The notes under the pieces: model-generated
What the model was told of the DNA's origin: nothing
Databases searched by the model: none
What the model saw: the letters and a program-made list of their open reading frames with translations, nothing else
Position numbers and translations under genes: made by a program
Shown here: positions 1-9,192 of the stretch, in pieces
How the letters are laid out: each line of letters opens with the position of its first letter
Numbering within the stretch: position 1 is the stretch's first letter
Assembly: GCA_019634385.1 (NCBI GenBank)
Contig: JAHQVK010000023.1
Location: forward strand, 1 to 58,221
Length of the DNA: 58,221 bases
From: Myxococcales bacterium
GTDB lineage: Bacteria > Myxococcota > Kuafuiibacteriia > Kuafuiibacteriales > Kuafuiibacteriaceae
Reading direction: 5' to 3'

Positions 1-137
1 CCAGGCTTTTCGTGAAACGTTCTGACGACGAGGCGAGCGTACCTGGCGGTACGCGACCGAGGAGAGACTTCTTGTGGTCAGGACGTTTCACGGAAAGACC
101 GGCCGATTGATGCGTGCAGGGCTAGATCAACAGGCTG
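1..137 (+). repeat. Family A miniature inverted-repeat element, copy 1 (left end cut by window start)
   Basis: This non-coding element matches the copies at 4148-4320 (reverse), 51393-51565 and 52774-52930. It contains an inner inverted repeat (CTTTTCGTGAAACGT near 6-20 against ACGTTTCACGGAAAG near 83-98) around a small central hairpin, GCGTACC-tggc-GGTACGC. It ends with GGGCTAGATCAACAGGCTG, which is the terminal inverted repeat of the family, followed directly by CTAG at 138-141. The left terminus lies before the window start. Confidence 0.85.
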
Positions 138-141
138 CTAG

Positions 142-359
142 GATGTGTACCAAGCGTCACCTACCTTTTTGTTAACGATCCTCCCCTCTGATCGCTCACA
201 TACCGGGTGTACCTCAATGGTCACTCCCCTGCACAGGAGCCTCTCCGTCATCAAGCTTGGGGCGAACTTCCGAAACATGGCCCGGTTGATGACCCGACCC
301 TGATTCGAGCGAATATCCGGCCGCCCCCTGAGATCTGGTTCGGAGGGTCAAGACACGCC
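142..359. repeat. Degenerate family B element between two CTAG sites
   Basis: This stretch sits between CTAG at 138-141 and CTAG at 360-363. The right end read in reverse (GGGCGTGTCTTGACC) resembles the family B terminus, and the left end (GATGTGTACC) is a poor match. It is 218 bp, longer than the other B copies. I see no gene in it. The right-hand CTAG supplies the TAG stop codon of the PilZ gene. Membership of family B is tentative; the CTAG boundaries are clear. Confidence 0.55.
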
Positions 360-1502
360 CTAGTCCAAAATGTCTCTCAACAATGAGGCACGCAGGGAAG
401 ACACCTGTTCGCGTACTTCGTAGGGGGCATCCATGGTCTCTTGCTCAATGCCAGAGAACATTTGATAAGCCTCATCCACCATTGTTGGCGGCACATCTCT
501 GGTGGGCAAAGTAGCTCGAGCGCGAGCCAGACTAATGCGAAACCGCAAAACCTCGTGAGCCCAATTGGGCGCATCTTTGCCACAAGCCGCCAACTTCTCC
601 GGAGCACTCATCTCATGGTGCAAGTACTCAAACCATTCCGGCATCACATCTACGCTCATCGCCGATTCTTCATCGATCAATCTCATAGATGGTGCCGATA
701 AGTCATCATCGCCACTGAGGGTCATGAAAGACTCGATCTCCTCTGCCGCCCCACAAGCAACGCCAGGCTCTCGATCTACTCCTTGCGCATCCCCATCGAT
801 CACCCGTCGCGGGAGGGGCACAGATAAACACCAATCCCCAATGAAACTGGGATCATCAACCTTCGTCGGCAGAAACTCTTCAACAAGGTTAGCTAAGGTC
901 GCTCGCAGACTCTCACCTAAGTCAGTGAAGGACAATCCGGCCTGACGTCCCTCTTCCGACTCAAAAACTCGGACGACCCTGGCGAGCAGATACACCGGAT
1001 AATCAGGCAGCTCAAGGCAGAGCTCAGCCCGGGTACCGGGAGCAAGAGCCGGAAAATGGTTTACCGCCATCCCCGAAACACTAAGGTTGATGGTTTCCAA
1101 GTGAAACTGTTCACCGTGGACTCCAATGGTTACTGGAAGACAGATGGGTGCCCGAGGATACCGCACAAAGAGCAGCCCGGTACTGTTGGCCAAAAACCGC
1201 ATCACCGACTCGACGTCGGATGAACCGTCGCTCCACAGCAAGACCGGAACTTTTTCCGTCGCTTGCAAAAATCTCACATCCGTCAAAAACGGTTGATAAT
1301 GACTGGATACAATGCAAGCGTCTATGGTGTAGACCTTAAGTATTTCGAGGGTATCATCTAGACTTGCGCTCCAGATCACATCGATCTCACCGCGCAAGAG
1401 AAGTTCATCTCGCGCCGGACCTGGGTCCCCCAAAACTAAGGCTGTTGCCGCTTTCTTACTAGCCAATATGCAACTCCTTCGCCTGCAGGAATGAATCGAC
1501 AT
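360..1502 (-). CDS. PilZ-domain protein with degenerate receiver-like N-terminus
   Basis: A probable c-di-GMP-responsive cytosolic regulator of about 380 residues. The N-terminal 100 residues have the alternating beta/alpha pattern of a response-regulator receiver, without a clear phospho-acceptor Asp pocket. A PilZ domain follows at about 112-205, with an RYPR (RxxxR-like) motif near 114-117 and NLSVSG (the D/NxSxxG motif) near 139-144. These are the two motifs that bind c-di-GMP in the family. The C-terminal 150 residues are acidic and not recognised. The start chosen is the ATG at 1502; an in-frame GTG at 1544 would add 14 residues. It is divergent from cyaY. The stop codon TAG is part of a CTAG that borders a family B-like element. 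Confidence 0.75.
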   Translation of the reverse strand: MSIHSCRRRSCILASKKAATALVLGDPGPARDELLLRGEIDVIWSASLDDTLEILKVYTIDACIVSSHYQPFLTDVRFLQATEKVPVLLWSDGSSDVESVMRFLANSTGLLFVRYPRAPICLPVTIGVHGEQFHLETINLSVSGMAVNHFPALAPGTRAELCLELPDYPVYLLARVVRVFESEEGRQAGLSFTDLGESLRATLANLVEEFLPTKVDDPSFIGDWCLSVPLPRRVIDGDAQGVDREPGVACGAAEEIESFMTLSGDDDLSAPSMRLIDEESAMSVDVMPEWFEYLHHEMSAPEKLAACGKDAPNWAHEVLRFRISLARARATLPTRDVPPTMVDEAYQMFSGIEQETMDAPYEVREQVSSLRASLLRDILD

Positions 1503-1579
1503 CACCCCTGCAATCTTGAGGCGGTAGGCACGACACAGATCCACGACGTCGCGCTTCGATGCGGTATAAAGAGAGAGGA

Positions 1580-1906
1580 ATGACTAACAACCTCAGCGAA
1601 TCTGCGTTTTGCTTGCTCGCCGAAGAGACACTCGAAAAGCTCATGGAAGTCCTCAGCGATCTTGAAGACGAAGGCCTCGAGGCAGACCTCGAAAGCGGTG
1701 TGTTAACCCTCAAGTTCGACGATGGAGCTCGGTACGTCATCAATAGCCACCGCGCAGCACTCCAAATTTGGATGGCAGCCGACACAACTGCCTGGCATTT
1801 TAGTTGGGTCAACAATAGCTGGACCGCGCAAAAAACAGGCGAAGAACTGTGGGAAACGGTTAAGCATCGGGTCGGAGCAAAACTCGGCCGCCAACTGGAA
1901 CTCTAA
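1580..1906 (+). CDS. cyaY: Iron-sulfur cluster assembly protein CyaY (frataxin)
   Basis: A frataxin-family protein of 108 residues, close to the roughly 106 usual for bacterial CyaY. These proteins bind iron at an acidic helix and modulate Fe-S cluster assembly on IscS in the cytosol. Seen here are the acidic first helix (LEKLMEVLSDLEDEGLEADL), the strand motif SGVLTLKF, and the C-terminal block with HFSW and TGEELWETV. The start at 1580 follows a purine-rich GAGAGAGGA; an earlier ATG at 1559 would add seven residues. No isc or suf genes are nearby. It lies divergently beside the PilZ gene and 92 bp before the kinase. Confidence 0.85.
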   Translation: MTNNLSESAFCLLAEETLEKLMEVLSDLEDEGLEADLESGVLTLKFDDGARYVINSHRAALQIWMAADTTAWHFSWVNNSWTAQKTGEELWETVKHRVGAKLGRQLEL

Positions 1907-1998
1907 GTCGGACGCAAACCTTTTCCGTCACGCATATTAACTACCTAGCTCTCCAAAGCTTCTCGACCCCAGCCGAAACCACAGTATTCTATTCATCG

Positions 1999-4128
1999 GT
2001 GAGTTTGGCTTCGAGAGGTTCAGTGCAAAAAGGTCGTATTCTCGCCGGCAAATTTCGGCTTGATCGGCTACTTGCCACCGGCGCCATGGGTGAAGTCTGG
2101 CGAGCCCGTCACCTCGGGCTCGATAAAGATGTTGCCGTAAAAATCCTCAGAACCGACCGCTCACCGGACGACAGCACCACCGACCGCTTCATCCAAGAAG
2201 CACGAACTGCTAGTCGCCTAGAGCATACCAACTCTGTCTCAGTATTAGATTTTGGCCGCGACCCCTCCGGACCGCTCTACTTAGCGATGGAGCTACTTGA
2301 GGGAAACAATCTCTGTGAGGTGCTCCAGCAGCGAGGCCATCTGCCTCTCGATGAAGTCTGCCCACTTATGAGCCAAATCCTGGCTGGACTCGCCGCCGCG
2401 CACAGTGCTCATGTTCTCCATCGGGATATTAAACCCTCGAACATCATGCTGCTAGACCGGGTAGATGACGACGGGCAAGCATACCAACTTGTAAAAGTCT
2501 GTGACTTTGGTCTCGCCAAGTTCACCCACCAAACCGAGTCTTTTAGAGGAAAAGAGCAACTGATTGTCGGTACACCCTTATACATGTCCCCAGAGCAAGC
2601 GGTGGGTGAACAAGTAGATGAAAGGTCTGATGTGTACGCCTGCGGGGTTGTCTTCTTTGAGATGCTAACCGGACGCCCACCTTTTGAGGCGGAGCGCGCA
2701 GTCACCGTTCTCATGAAACACTGCGCATCACCTGTACCTAACCCATCTAATATTATTAGCCATTTACCAGCAGAAGTAGATGCCATTGCCCAAAAAACCA
2801 TGGCAAAAGACCCCGCACAGAGATTTCAAACCGCTCGAGAGTTCCGCTCGGCCGTAATAGAACTCATGCGACTCTCCTCTCGCACGAGGCCCCCGCCCCC
2901 GGAGGTTCGTCCTACTTCATATTTTCTCCGCCCTCCGACCCAATTCACGCGAGTTACTGAGCCCGAAAGTTCGCCAACCACCACACTTCAACCTCAAGTA
3001 TCCACTTGTACCCTTCTATTCGAACCTCCTATAGAATCCAACCACCTACACCATAGCCACCAAGAGCAACCCTCACCGCCCCTGCAGACAAGTAACCCAC
3101 AACGGGTATCATCCAGAATTCGAAGCAGTGATGCTCATTTTCTGTGGGAACGGTATGCATTGTCTCCGCATCGAAGTCCCCCAACTCAAGGTTTTTGGCT
3201 CCAAGATGCTAAACATCACCGAGTTGGACCTTTAACCTTTGACGAACTTGCTCTCGCCCTCCGATTGGAAGCCCTCGAGGGAACCTACGGTAAAAACCAC
3301 GTGGCCACTGACCCACAACCGCACGTCTGGCGACCAGCTAGCACGTTTTTACGAACGGTAGATGCGCTTGGAGTTTCAAGGATATCACCACCTCGTCCGA
3401 CACGCCAAGAGGCCTCCGGCCGAATTAACTCCACAACTATCCCTACACTTTTTGCCTTAGCTACCCGCACTAGGATGAATGGGCGACTTATTTGTATATC
3501 CCATAATTCAGCCAAGACAGTATTCTTCGAAATCCACCTATGGGATGGTCAACCTACACTCGTCGACACCAACGAGTTAAGCCTACAAACCCCCTCCGTA
3601 CTCATTGAGCGAAATGTTATCCATGAACACGACCTTCCCTATCTTGTTCATGATGCATGGCAAGCAGGGAACCACCTGAACACCATCGCTGACAGCATGA
3701 AACGATTAGCCGACATGGATCTGAATAGTCACTATGGTGGCGTCATGCGGTCGCGGCTAAGAAAAATGCTCCAACTCACGGAGGGAACCTGGATAGTCGA
3801 TAAAGGTTATAGCCCGGAAAAGCTTCGGCCGTTCTCAAACAACCTCCTCGCCCTGCTCCCACGGATAGCCCGCGAATCCGTGCCTGCTACAACTGTGCAG
3901 ACAACATTGAAACCTTATATGAACCAAGCTTTGATTACTCACCCCGGCACCTTATCTTCTTTGGAAGAGCTTGGTTTCACCTCTAACGAGTGGACAATTG
4001 CTAAAGAAATTCTAGCCTCGTCCGATTTAGCCTCCGCTCTCCCCTTACAAACAGATCTCCGAAACACGTATGCCACTATCGCCTATCTCTTAATCTCCAC
4101 CGCTTCCATATATGGGCAACAAATATAG
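1999..4128 (+). CDS. Cytosolic Ser/Thr protein kinase with GYF-like and extra C-terminal domains
   Basis: A 709-residue Hanks-type kinase starting at GTG. The kinase domain (about 18-290) carries the glycine loop GAMGEV (28-33), catalytic Lys48, HRDIKPSN (141-148) and DFG (169-171), so it should be active. A proline-rich linker follows (297-395), then a GYF_2-like module near 398-430 (FWLQ...GPLTFDEL). A C-terminal region of about 250 residues resembles DUF4388/PATAN-type modules common in myxobacterial regulators; this last point is a weak resemblance. No transmembrane segment is visible, unlike the PknB type with PASTA domains. It converges on the VWA gene across two stacked mobile elements. 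The substrate is unknown. Confidence 0.85.
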   Translation: MSLASRGSVQKGRILAGKFRLDRLLATGAMGEVWRARHLGLDKDVAVKILRTDRSPDDSTTDRFIQEARTASRLEHTNSVSVLDFGRDPSGPLYLAMELLEGNNLCEVLQQRGHLPLDEVCPLMSQILAGLAAAHSAHVLHRDIKPSNIMLLDRVDDDGQAYQLVKVCDFGLAKFTHQTESFRGKEQLIVGTPLYMSPEQAVGEQVDERSDVYACGVVFFEMLTGRPPFEAERAVTVLMKHCASPVPNPSNIISHLPAEVDAIAQKTMAKDPAQRFQTAREFRSAVIELMRLSSRTRPPPPEVRPTSYFLRPPTQFTRVTEPESSPTTTLQPQVSTCTLLFEPPIESNHLHHSHQEQPSPPLQTSNPQRVSSRIRSSDAHFLWERYALSPHRSPPTQGFWLQDAKHHRVGPLTFDELALALRLEALEGTYGKNHVATDPQPHVWRPASTFLRTVDALGVSRISPPRPTRQEASGRINSTTIPTLFALATRTRMNGRLICISHNSAKTVFFEIHLWDGQPTLVDTNELSLQTPSVLIERNVIHEHDLPYLVHDAWQAGNHLNTIADSMKRLADMDLNSHYGGVMRSRLRKMLQLTEGTWIVDKGYSPEKLRPFSNNLLALLPRIARESVPATTVQTTLKPYMNQALITHPGTLSSLEELGFTSNEWTIAKEILASSDLASALPLQTDLRNTYATIAYLLISTASIYGQQI

Positions 4129-4147
4129 CTATCCAGCCACCCCCTAG

Positions 4148-4320
4148 CAGCCTCTTGATCTAGCCCTGCATGCATCTGTCGGCCGGTCTTTCCGTGAAAC
4201 GTCCTGACCACGAAAAGTCTCTCCTCGGTCACGTACCGCCAGGTACGCTCGCCTCGTCGTCAAAGCGTTTCACGAAAAGCCTGTCTCGACAGCTACACAC
4301 ATGGCCAAATCAGCCGGCTG
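4148..4320 (-). repeat. Family A element, copy 2, complete (173 bp)
   Basis: A complete copy in reverse orientation, flanked exactly by CTAG at 4144-4147 and CTAG at 4321-4324. Its terminal inverted repeats are CAGCCTCTTGATCTAGCCC on the left and, in reverse, CAGCCGGCTGATTTGGCC on the right. The inner inverted repeat (TTTCCGTGAAACGT / CGTTTCACGAAAAG) and the central GTACC/GGTAC hairpin are present. Length is identical to the copy at 51393-51565. It carries no coding potential of its own. Confidence 0.85.
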
Positions 4321-4324
4321 CTAG

Positions 4325-4502
4325 GGCGTGTCTTTACCCTCCGGACCGCGTTATGACTTGTTTCCTGCGTTTGTGAACGATCGGTGGCTTTCCGACCGTT
4401 CGGGCCCTTCTGTCCGGTACATCCAGTACCCTCCCTCCGGGGCCGACCCTCACAATCGCGGGGTACGGCGTCATCTTCGCGGCCGGAAGGTAAACACATG
4501 CG
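4325..4502. repeat. Family B element (178 bp), sharing a CTAG with family A
   Basis: The element lies between CTAG at 4321-4324 (shared with the family A copy) and CTAG at 4503-4506. Its ends form an inverted repeat: GGCGTGTCTTTACCCTCCGG on the left, and in reverse CGCATGTGTTTACCTTCCGG on the right. The interior has a GGTAC-atcca-GTACC hairpin. The right-hand CTAG contains the TAG stop codon of the VWA gene on the minus strand. Confidence 0.8.
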
Positions 4503-6824
4503 CTAGAGAAGTCCCGACTGCCGCCGTCTCCACCACTCCGTTCCTGCTAAAACCAAAAGTAACAGCAAAAAAACATATGTATTCCAGATTGGTACCTGGC
4601 GACTCCGATTTACCTCAACTCGACGTTCATCCTTAAACTGTATCGAAGGCAAAGCTTCATTTATTGGAACATATTTCCCCTTCGAACCCTTTGAGAGGGC
4701 CTGAAGAATCCCTGGCCGTGGAAAGGGTAACTGAAACTCAATATCTGCGGACTCAACAATCAGTGGCTCTTTAGCTTCGCCGATGTGCCGTCCATAGGCA
4801 TCAAAGGCTTCAGCCTTAATTATGTATGTACCCGGGGAAAGGTTTGAGAATCTCTCTACAGCAGTTCCTTCCGCGCCGGTGACCAGTTCGTGTTCATCGG
4901 GTAAGTCAGTAACTCCCCCCTCCATCTCATGCTGCTGAAACGTCTTTGCGGATACTCTGACCAGACGAAGCTTAACGGTAGTGCCAACTAATGGTCGGTA
5001 ATTAGGCCCCAATACTTCCACTTCCACATGAGCGGCATCCCCCTTAGCGATGACCGAGCGGCTCACTTGAAGCCGCACGCGATCCAACTCCGGATCTTTG
5101 ATCAACCATCGGAGGGCATTCGACCAAAATCGATCAAACTCTCTGCCTGTACCTCCGTCAGAAACCGCTACAAACCTCCAAAACCACAAAGAATCTGTAG
5201 AAACCGATAGCGTTCGCCCTTTCTCTACTTCGCGCACCGCCACCACCGGCGGATTACCGGGCAACGAGGGATGAGTCAGAAGAGCCGACGCATTTGGCAT
5301 CAAACCAAGGCTTGAGTTCATGCCCTGAAGCAGTGGCAGGCGAGCAAACGCAGCATCTAGGGGCTCACCAGCCTCTGCGATACTTGTAATAGGATGAACC
5401 CGACCATCAGTAGTCAACCGCGGTCGATACGATGCAGAATCCCACAACATGGCCCCCCCCAACCGAGTTGGCAAAATATCGGCCACCGCAGTATTCGCAT
5501 ACCAACCATCCTCAAAAGATTGATCTCCACCCACCATCATAAAACCACCACCTCGGAGGACATAATCACGAATATTAGGTAGGTATCGATCCATTCGGTA
5601 CGGGCGGTACGAGAAATTTTGATAGATAACGACATCAAAAGTCTCAAGCTCCTCCGTGAACAATTCATTCACCGGAAATGGAATCAGAGCGAGCTCATCT
5701 TGAGATGCCTTCTGTAGATCGGTTGTCGAACGAAGAATAAAGAAAGATATAAGATCTACATTGGGGTTTCTCTTGAGAAGCTCTCGAAGAAAACGTTGAT
5801 CCCAAGATGGTCGACCAGCAACCTGGAGCACACGAATCCGATCGCGAATTACACGAAGGACAAAGCTTCGCTGATTGTTAGTTTTAACGGTCTCTCCGGC
5901 CTGTATGGGAACCGAAACTTGATAAACCTGTTTACCAATAGCTCGAGGCTTAAACGAAAAGCCTACTTGAGCCTGCCCTTTATCAAAACGCGCCGACTTG
6001 GTTTGGAGGACATGCCCATCTTGTTTGAGGGCAACACTTACCTCCCTCACTTGAAGACCCCTCGCTTCAAGGTCAACGTCTATCTGAACATTATTATGCA
6101 CAAAGGCAAAGTCTCTCGAAGGGATTGGCCGGATAGCCACATCAGGCGCCGTCGCATCTTCATCAAACCCCACAGTATATATTGGTATACCTAGATTCGC
6201 CGACTCGCGAAGCGCAGTCGCATCGGTTAACCCTTCTGTATCCGCACCATCGGAGTACAAAATTATTGCCCCCAGCTCCCTTCCAGCCCCTTGCCACGAT
6301 ACTTCCCTCAGCGCACGAACAAGATCTGAACTCACACCTTCAGGTAGCAACTCGGTGGGCATCTCGTCGATAGGGCGTGAACGTGAGTCAAACGCATGCC
6401 ATTCGATGGACGCCTTTTGAGATAGTTCCCTAAAGGTGGTTTGATTCTGTTGGAGGTGCTGAAGAACTAGCTCTTCTCGTGTACCTCGGTCAGAGGCCAA
6501 ATCCATAGATCGACTGACATCTAATAAAACCGCGATGCGAGACCGGACTCGTGATATCGCACGCAACTCAATCGTGGGCTGCAGCAACAAAAACAGGATC
6601 AAGACCCCAAGACTCAGGCGCCAACTCATCAGCTCCACACACCGTCGCCGCGAGAGACGCCAAACCCCCACTAGCGATAAACCTAGGGCCACCACCAACA
6701 GGGCCCCCATGAGATACATAACCCCGGGAGCCCAATCAGCACCACTGATCAACCGCCAATCATTGTAAGCCCCTGGTGCTGCGTCTGGGGCTAGCCATTC
6801 CACCATTTGATCGACGCTCATCAA
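4503..6824 (-). CDS. Membrane VWA-domain protein with glutamine-amidotransferase-like domain
   Basis: A 773-residue inner-membrane protein of the kind found beside DUF4159 proteins and in MoxR/DUF58 loci. Two N-terminal membrane helices (about 33-54 and 64-86) precede a von Willebrand A domain with an intact MIDAS motif, D102-x-S104-x-S106. A Rossmann-like 'class I glutamine amidotransferase-like' region follows (about 335-475, with FDVVIYQNF and GGGFMMVGGDQSF). A beta-rich region comes next, and a C-terminal helix (about 745-768) is followed by WWRRRQ. The GAT-like region has no evident catalytic Cys triad. It overlaps the DUF4159 gene by 4 bp (ATGA), so the two are probably translationally coupled. 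The stop TAG abuts a family B element. Confidence 0.8.
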   Translation of the reverse strand: MMSVDQMVEWLAPDAAPGAYNDWRLISGADWAPGVMYLMGALLVVALGLSLVGVWRLSRRRCVELMSWRLSLGVLILFLLLQPTIELRAISRVRSRIAVLLDVSRSMDLASDRGTREELVLQHLQQNQTTFRELSQKASIEWHAFDSRSRPIDEMPTELLPEGVSSDLVRALREVSWQGAGRELGAIILYSDGADTEGLTDATALRESANLGIPIYTVGFDEDATAPDVAIRPIPSRDFAFVHNNVQIDVDLEARGLQVREVSVALKQDGHVLQTKSARFDKGQAQVGFSFKPRAIGKQVYQVSVPIQAGETVKTNNQRSFVLRVIRDRIRVLQVAGRPSWDQRFLRELLKRNPNVDLISFFILRSTTDLQKASQDELALIPFPVNELFTEELETFDVVIYQNFSYRPYRMDRYLPNIRDYVLRGGGFMMVGGDQSFEDGWYANTAVADILPTRLGGAMLWDSASYRPRLTTDGRVHPITSIAEAGEPLDAAFARLPLLQGMNSSLGLMPNASALLTHPSLPGNPPVVAVREVEKGRTLSVSTDSLWFWRFVAVSDGGTGREFDRFWSNALRWLIKDPELDRVRLQVSRSVIAKGDAAHVEVEVLGPNYRPLVGTTVKLRLVRVSAKTFQQHEMEGGVTDLPDEHELVTGAEGTAVERFSNLSPGTYIIKAEAFDAYGRHIGEAKEPLIVESADIEFQLPFPRPGILQALSKGSKGKYVPINEALPSIQFKDERRVEVNRSRQVPIWNTYVFLLLLLVLAGTEWWRRRQSGLL

Positions 6825-7621
6825 CGCCTCCGATCAAGAATGAATGGCGCATGAACCAGATCGTCTTTGTAATCGAGACAGAGTACGTACATGACAATGT
6901 TGATGCCCAAGCGAAAGGCCATTTCCCGCTGACGCTCCCCTCCCGGGCTCACGTCGTGGGTCCAGCGCCCAAAAGGATCCCTGGACCAGGCACCGGCTAA
7001 ATCGTTTTGGCAATACACAACCGCGTAACGATTCTCGAGAGTTAGGCCCTCCATATACGGAACTCTCAACACCCGGCCGGCCTGATGCGTCACCAGGTAG
7101 AAGGTCTTATACAGAACATGTTCACTGGGAATGCGGTCGAGACGTCGGCGCGGAAACAAGTTTCCCAGCAACCGACGCACCGACGCGTCAAAAGCTCCCC
7201 CTGGCTCCGCGTCTGCCGAGTCCACCAAAAGACTACCCCCATAGGTTAAAAAGCGGCGCAGCGCACGAATGCTATCCTCCGAAAACGGGGGGATCTCGCC
7301 AGAGCCACCAAGATATACCAGTGGATATCGAAAGAGCTCAGGGGAGGCCGGATCAACCAGTACTTTCTCAAGGTTCACCTTGATAGAGGTCCGCTGCCGA
7401 ACTTCCCAAGCCAAACGACGTAGGGCATCTGGCCGAGCATCCCAGTCCCCCTCCGTTCGAAGCTGAGCAACCTGGAGGTCGGAGGCGCTCGGTTTGAACC
7501 CCATCAACAACGACCCAAAACCGCCCAAGGTCACCGCCTGGCGAAGAAGCGCCCGTCGGTGCGAAGTTCGGTGGCCGACGTAGCTCACGGAAAATCCGTT
7601 TGGTGGGGCGTCGACTATCAT
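6821..7621 (-). CDS. DUF4159 protein with Tat-like signal
   Basis: A 266-residue protein with a DUF4159 domain: YPLVYLGGSGEIPPFS near 97-112, LRRFLTYGGSLLVDSAD near 120-136, and RIPSEHVLYKTFY and NDLAGAW further on. These proteins have a glutamine-amidotransferase-like fold and usually sit with MoxR, DUF58 and VWA genes. The N-terminal HRRALLRQAVTLGGFGSLL looks like a twin-arginine signal, so export or membrane anchoring is likely. Only the VWA partner is present here; no MoxR ATPase or DUF58 gene is adjacent. The biochemical role of the family is unknown. Confidence 0.75.
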   Translation of the reverse strand: MIVDAPPNGFSVSYVGHRTSHRRALLRQAVTLGGFGSLLMGFKPSASDLQVAQLRTEGDWDARPDALRRLAWEVRQRTSIKVNLEKVLVDPASPELFRYPLVYLGGSGEIPPFSEDSIRALRRFLTYGGSLLVDSADAEPGGAFDASVRRLLGNLFPRRRLDRIPSEHVLYKTFYLVTHQAGRVLRVPYMEGLTLENRYAVVYCQNDLAGAWSRDPFGRWTHDVSPGGERQREMAFRLGINIVMYVLCLDYKDDLVHAPFILDRRR

Positions 7622-7779
7622 TCATTGGGAATATCGAGTGAGACTCAGCCGGTCCAGCAACTTCGAATGCCGTTAGCCACTGACGATTTACGTGAAACAT
7701 CACCAATAGCAAGCTCAGCAGCTACACCTCGTTGCCACCTCCGAGACCACGAATACACTTGTCTTGGCTCTACAAGCAC

Positions 7780-9171
7780 CTATGTAGACGGAGTGAATAC
7801 TATCGGGTAATCCACGAACACAGAGCCCCCCCGAGGCCTCGGAAAACGCCAAGACCGGGAGATCTTTTTGATACACTGCTCAACAGTTTTACTATTTAGT
7901 GAGCCCCCGAAGTCTAAATTCTGGAGCCGACCACGGGCATCAATTTCAAAGCTTATAACCAGCTTACCGCTGAGCTTTCGGTTTCGCTTGAGGGCATTCT
8001 CATAGCAAGCTTTAATGCCACTTTTCTTACGATTCATCACCCGCCGTATCGAAGCCGGATCCAGACTTCCATCAACCTCCGGAGTCTGTGCATCCAACTC
8101 GCCGCTCACCCTGGTTTCTGACTTTTTGCCGGCAGATACATCCCCACCACCACGAGTACTTAGTTTACCTACACCAACAGCGTTACCGCCAGCACCCCCA
8201 CGGGTACGACCCGTTTGCTGAGTAGCGAGATCTACCCCTTTGATACCCGAAAACGCAGCTTGCATCGATCGACTAGCCCCGCCCTCTTTAAAGACATCAG
8301 CCAGTGCCCCACCTCCACCAACCTTTGTCGTTCCAATCACCCCCAGCAGCCCCCGACCTGCCACTTGTTGTTTGGCCCGTTGCCGCCGTCTCTGCTTCGA
8401 GTTATCACGAGATGGTTGATCCCGAGGTCTATCTTTAGCTACTTCCTTCTTCTTGGGAGTCTTCTTGGTCTTTTCTTCTTTTTGGGGTTCCTTGACCTTT
8501 GTCTCCGCTTTGGCTTGCACTGGTGCTTCCTTAGGCTGCGGCAACTCGGGCTCGCGCTCGGGCATGATCAATCGCTGGTAAGTCTCGCTAATTTCATCAA
8601 TGGACTTGGGTTCCACGTACGGAAGATTTCGCGCATACGTCAGAACTGACATCAGTAGCAAACCTACAACCACCAGTATCGACGTAAACTGTATATCGAG
8701 ATTGGTGAATACGCCCCCCCGCACCTGAGGCGGTAGTACCGGTCGGGATGGGAGCAAAACTCTCGACTTAAACTGAAACAAGATAGTTATATCACCATCC
8801 GCCAGTATTACTTTGCCGCGACTCTTGTCCGTAAGACGAACCCCTTTCTTACTACCTCTTTGAACCACCAAGCCACGCTTAGCCAACATTTTGAAGTCGC
8901 CAACTGGTTCATCCTCGATCTGCAAGCGTCCTTCGACGCTTTCATCGAAGCGCAGATAGTAAGCTTTCCCATCAAACTCAAATAACTCAAATATTCTTGG
9001 TAGTTTCTCTGAGGTCACCTGAAATGAGCATCGCGGTCCCGAACCAATAGTCACCGTTTCGCGCTTTTTAAGTTCACGCTCCTCAATAATCTTACCACGC
9101 TGTACGATTCCAATACGCAGAACCTTGGCCCCGTGGGACTTATTGGCCCCCTCTCTTTCGCGCGAACTCAT
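7780..9171 (-). CDS. FHA-like / TonB-like membrane protein of the AgmX-PglI (GltG/GltJ) type
   Basis: A 463-residue inner-membrane protein. Its cytoplasmic N-terminus has an FHA-like pattern (IGSGPRCSFQV, 42-52). A single transmembrane helix lies near 161-180, followed by a Lys/Glu/Pro-rich linker (195-275) and a Gly-rich stretch (275-345). The C-terminal domain (about 365-463) matches the AgmX/PglI C-terminal family, with the paired cysteines in IKACYENALKR and EQCIKKISRSW and the final WRFPRP block. In Myxococcus, PglI/GltG and AgmX/GltJ share this design and link the inner membrane to periplasmic TPR proteins. It follows the 98-residue secreted protein by 21 bp, and 158 bp separate it from DUF4159. 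Confidence 0.75.
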   Translation of the reverse strand: MSSREREGANKSHGAKVLRIGIVQRGKIIEERELKKRETVTIGSGPRCSFQVTSEKLPRIFELFEFDGKAYYLRFDESVEGRLQIEDEPVGDFKMLAKRGLVVQRGSKKGVRLTDKSRGKVILADGDITILFQFKSRVLLPSRPVLPPQVRGGVFTNLDIQFTSILVVVGLLLMSVLTYARNLPYVEPKSIDEISETYQRLIMPEREPELPQPKEAPVQAKAETKVKEPQKEEKTKKTPKKKEVAKDRPRDQPSRDNSKQRRRQRAKQQVAGRGLLGVIGTTKVGGGGALADVFKEGGASRSMQAAFSGIKGVDLATQQTGRTRGGAGGNAVGVGKLSTRGGGDVSAGKKSETRVSGELDAQTPEVDGSLDPASIRRVMNRKKSGIKACYENALKRNRKLSGKLVISFEIDARGRLQNLDFGGSLNSKTVEQCIKKISRSWRFPRPRGGSVFVDYPIVFTPST

Positions 9172-9192
9172 AATCTCTGAAACCTCTCCCGT

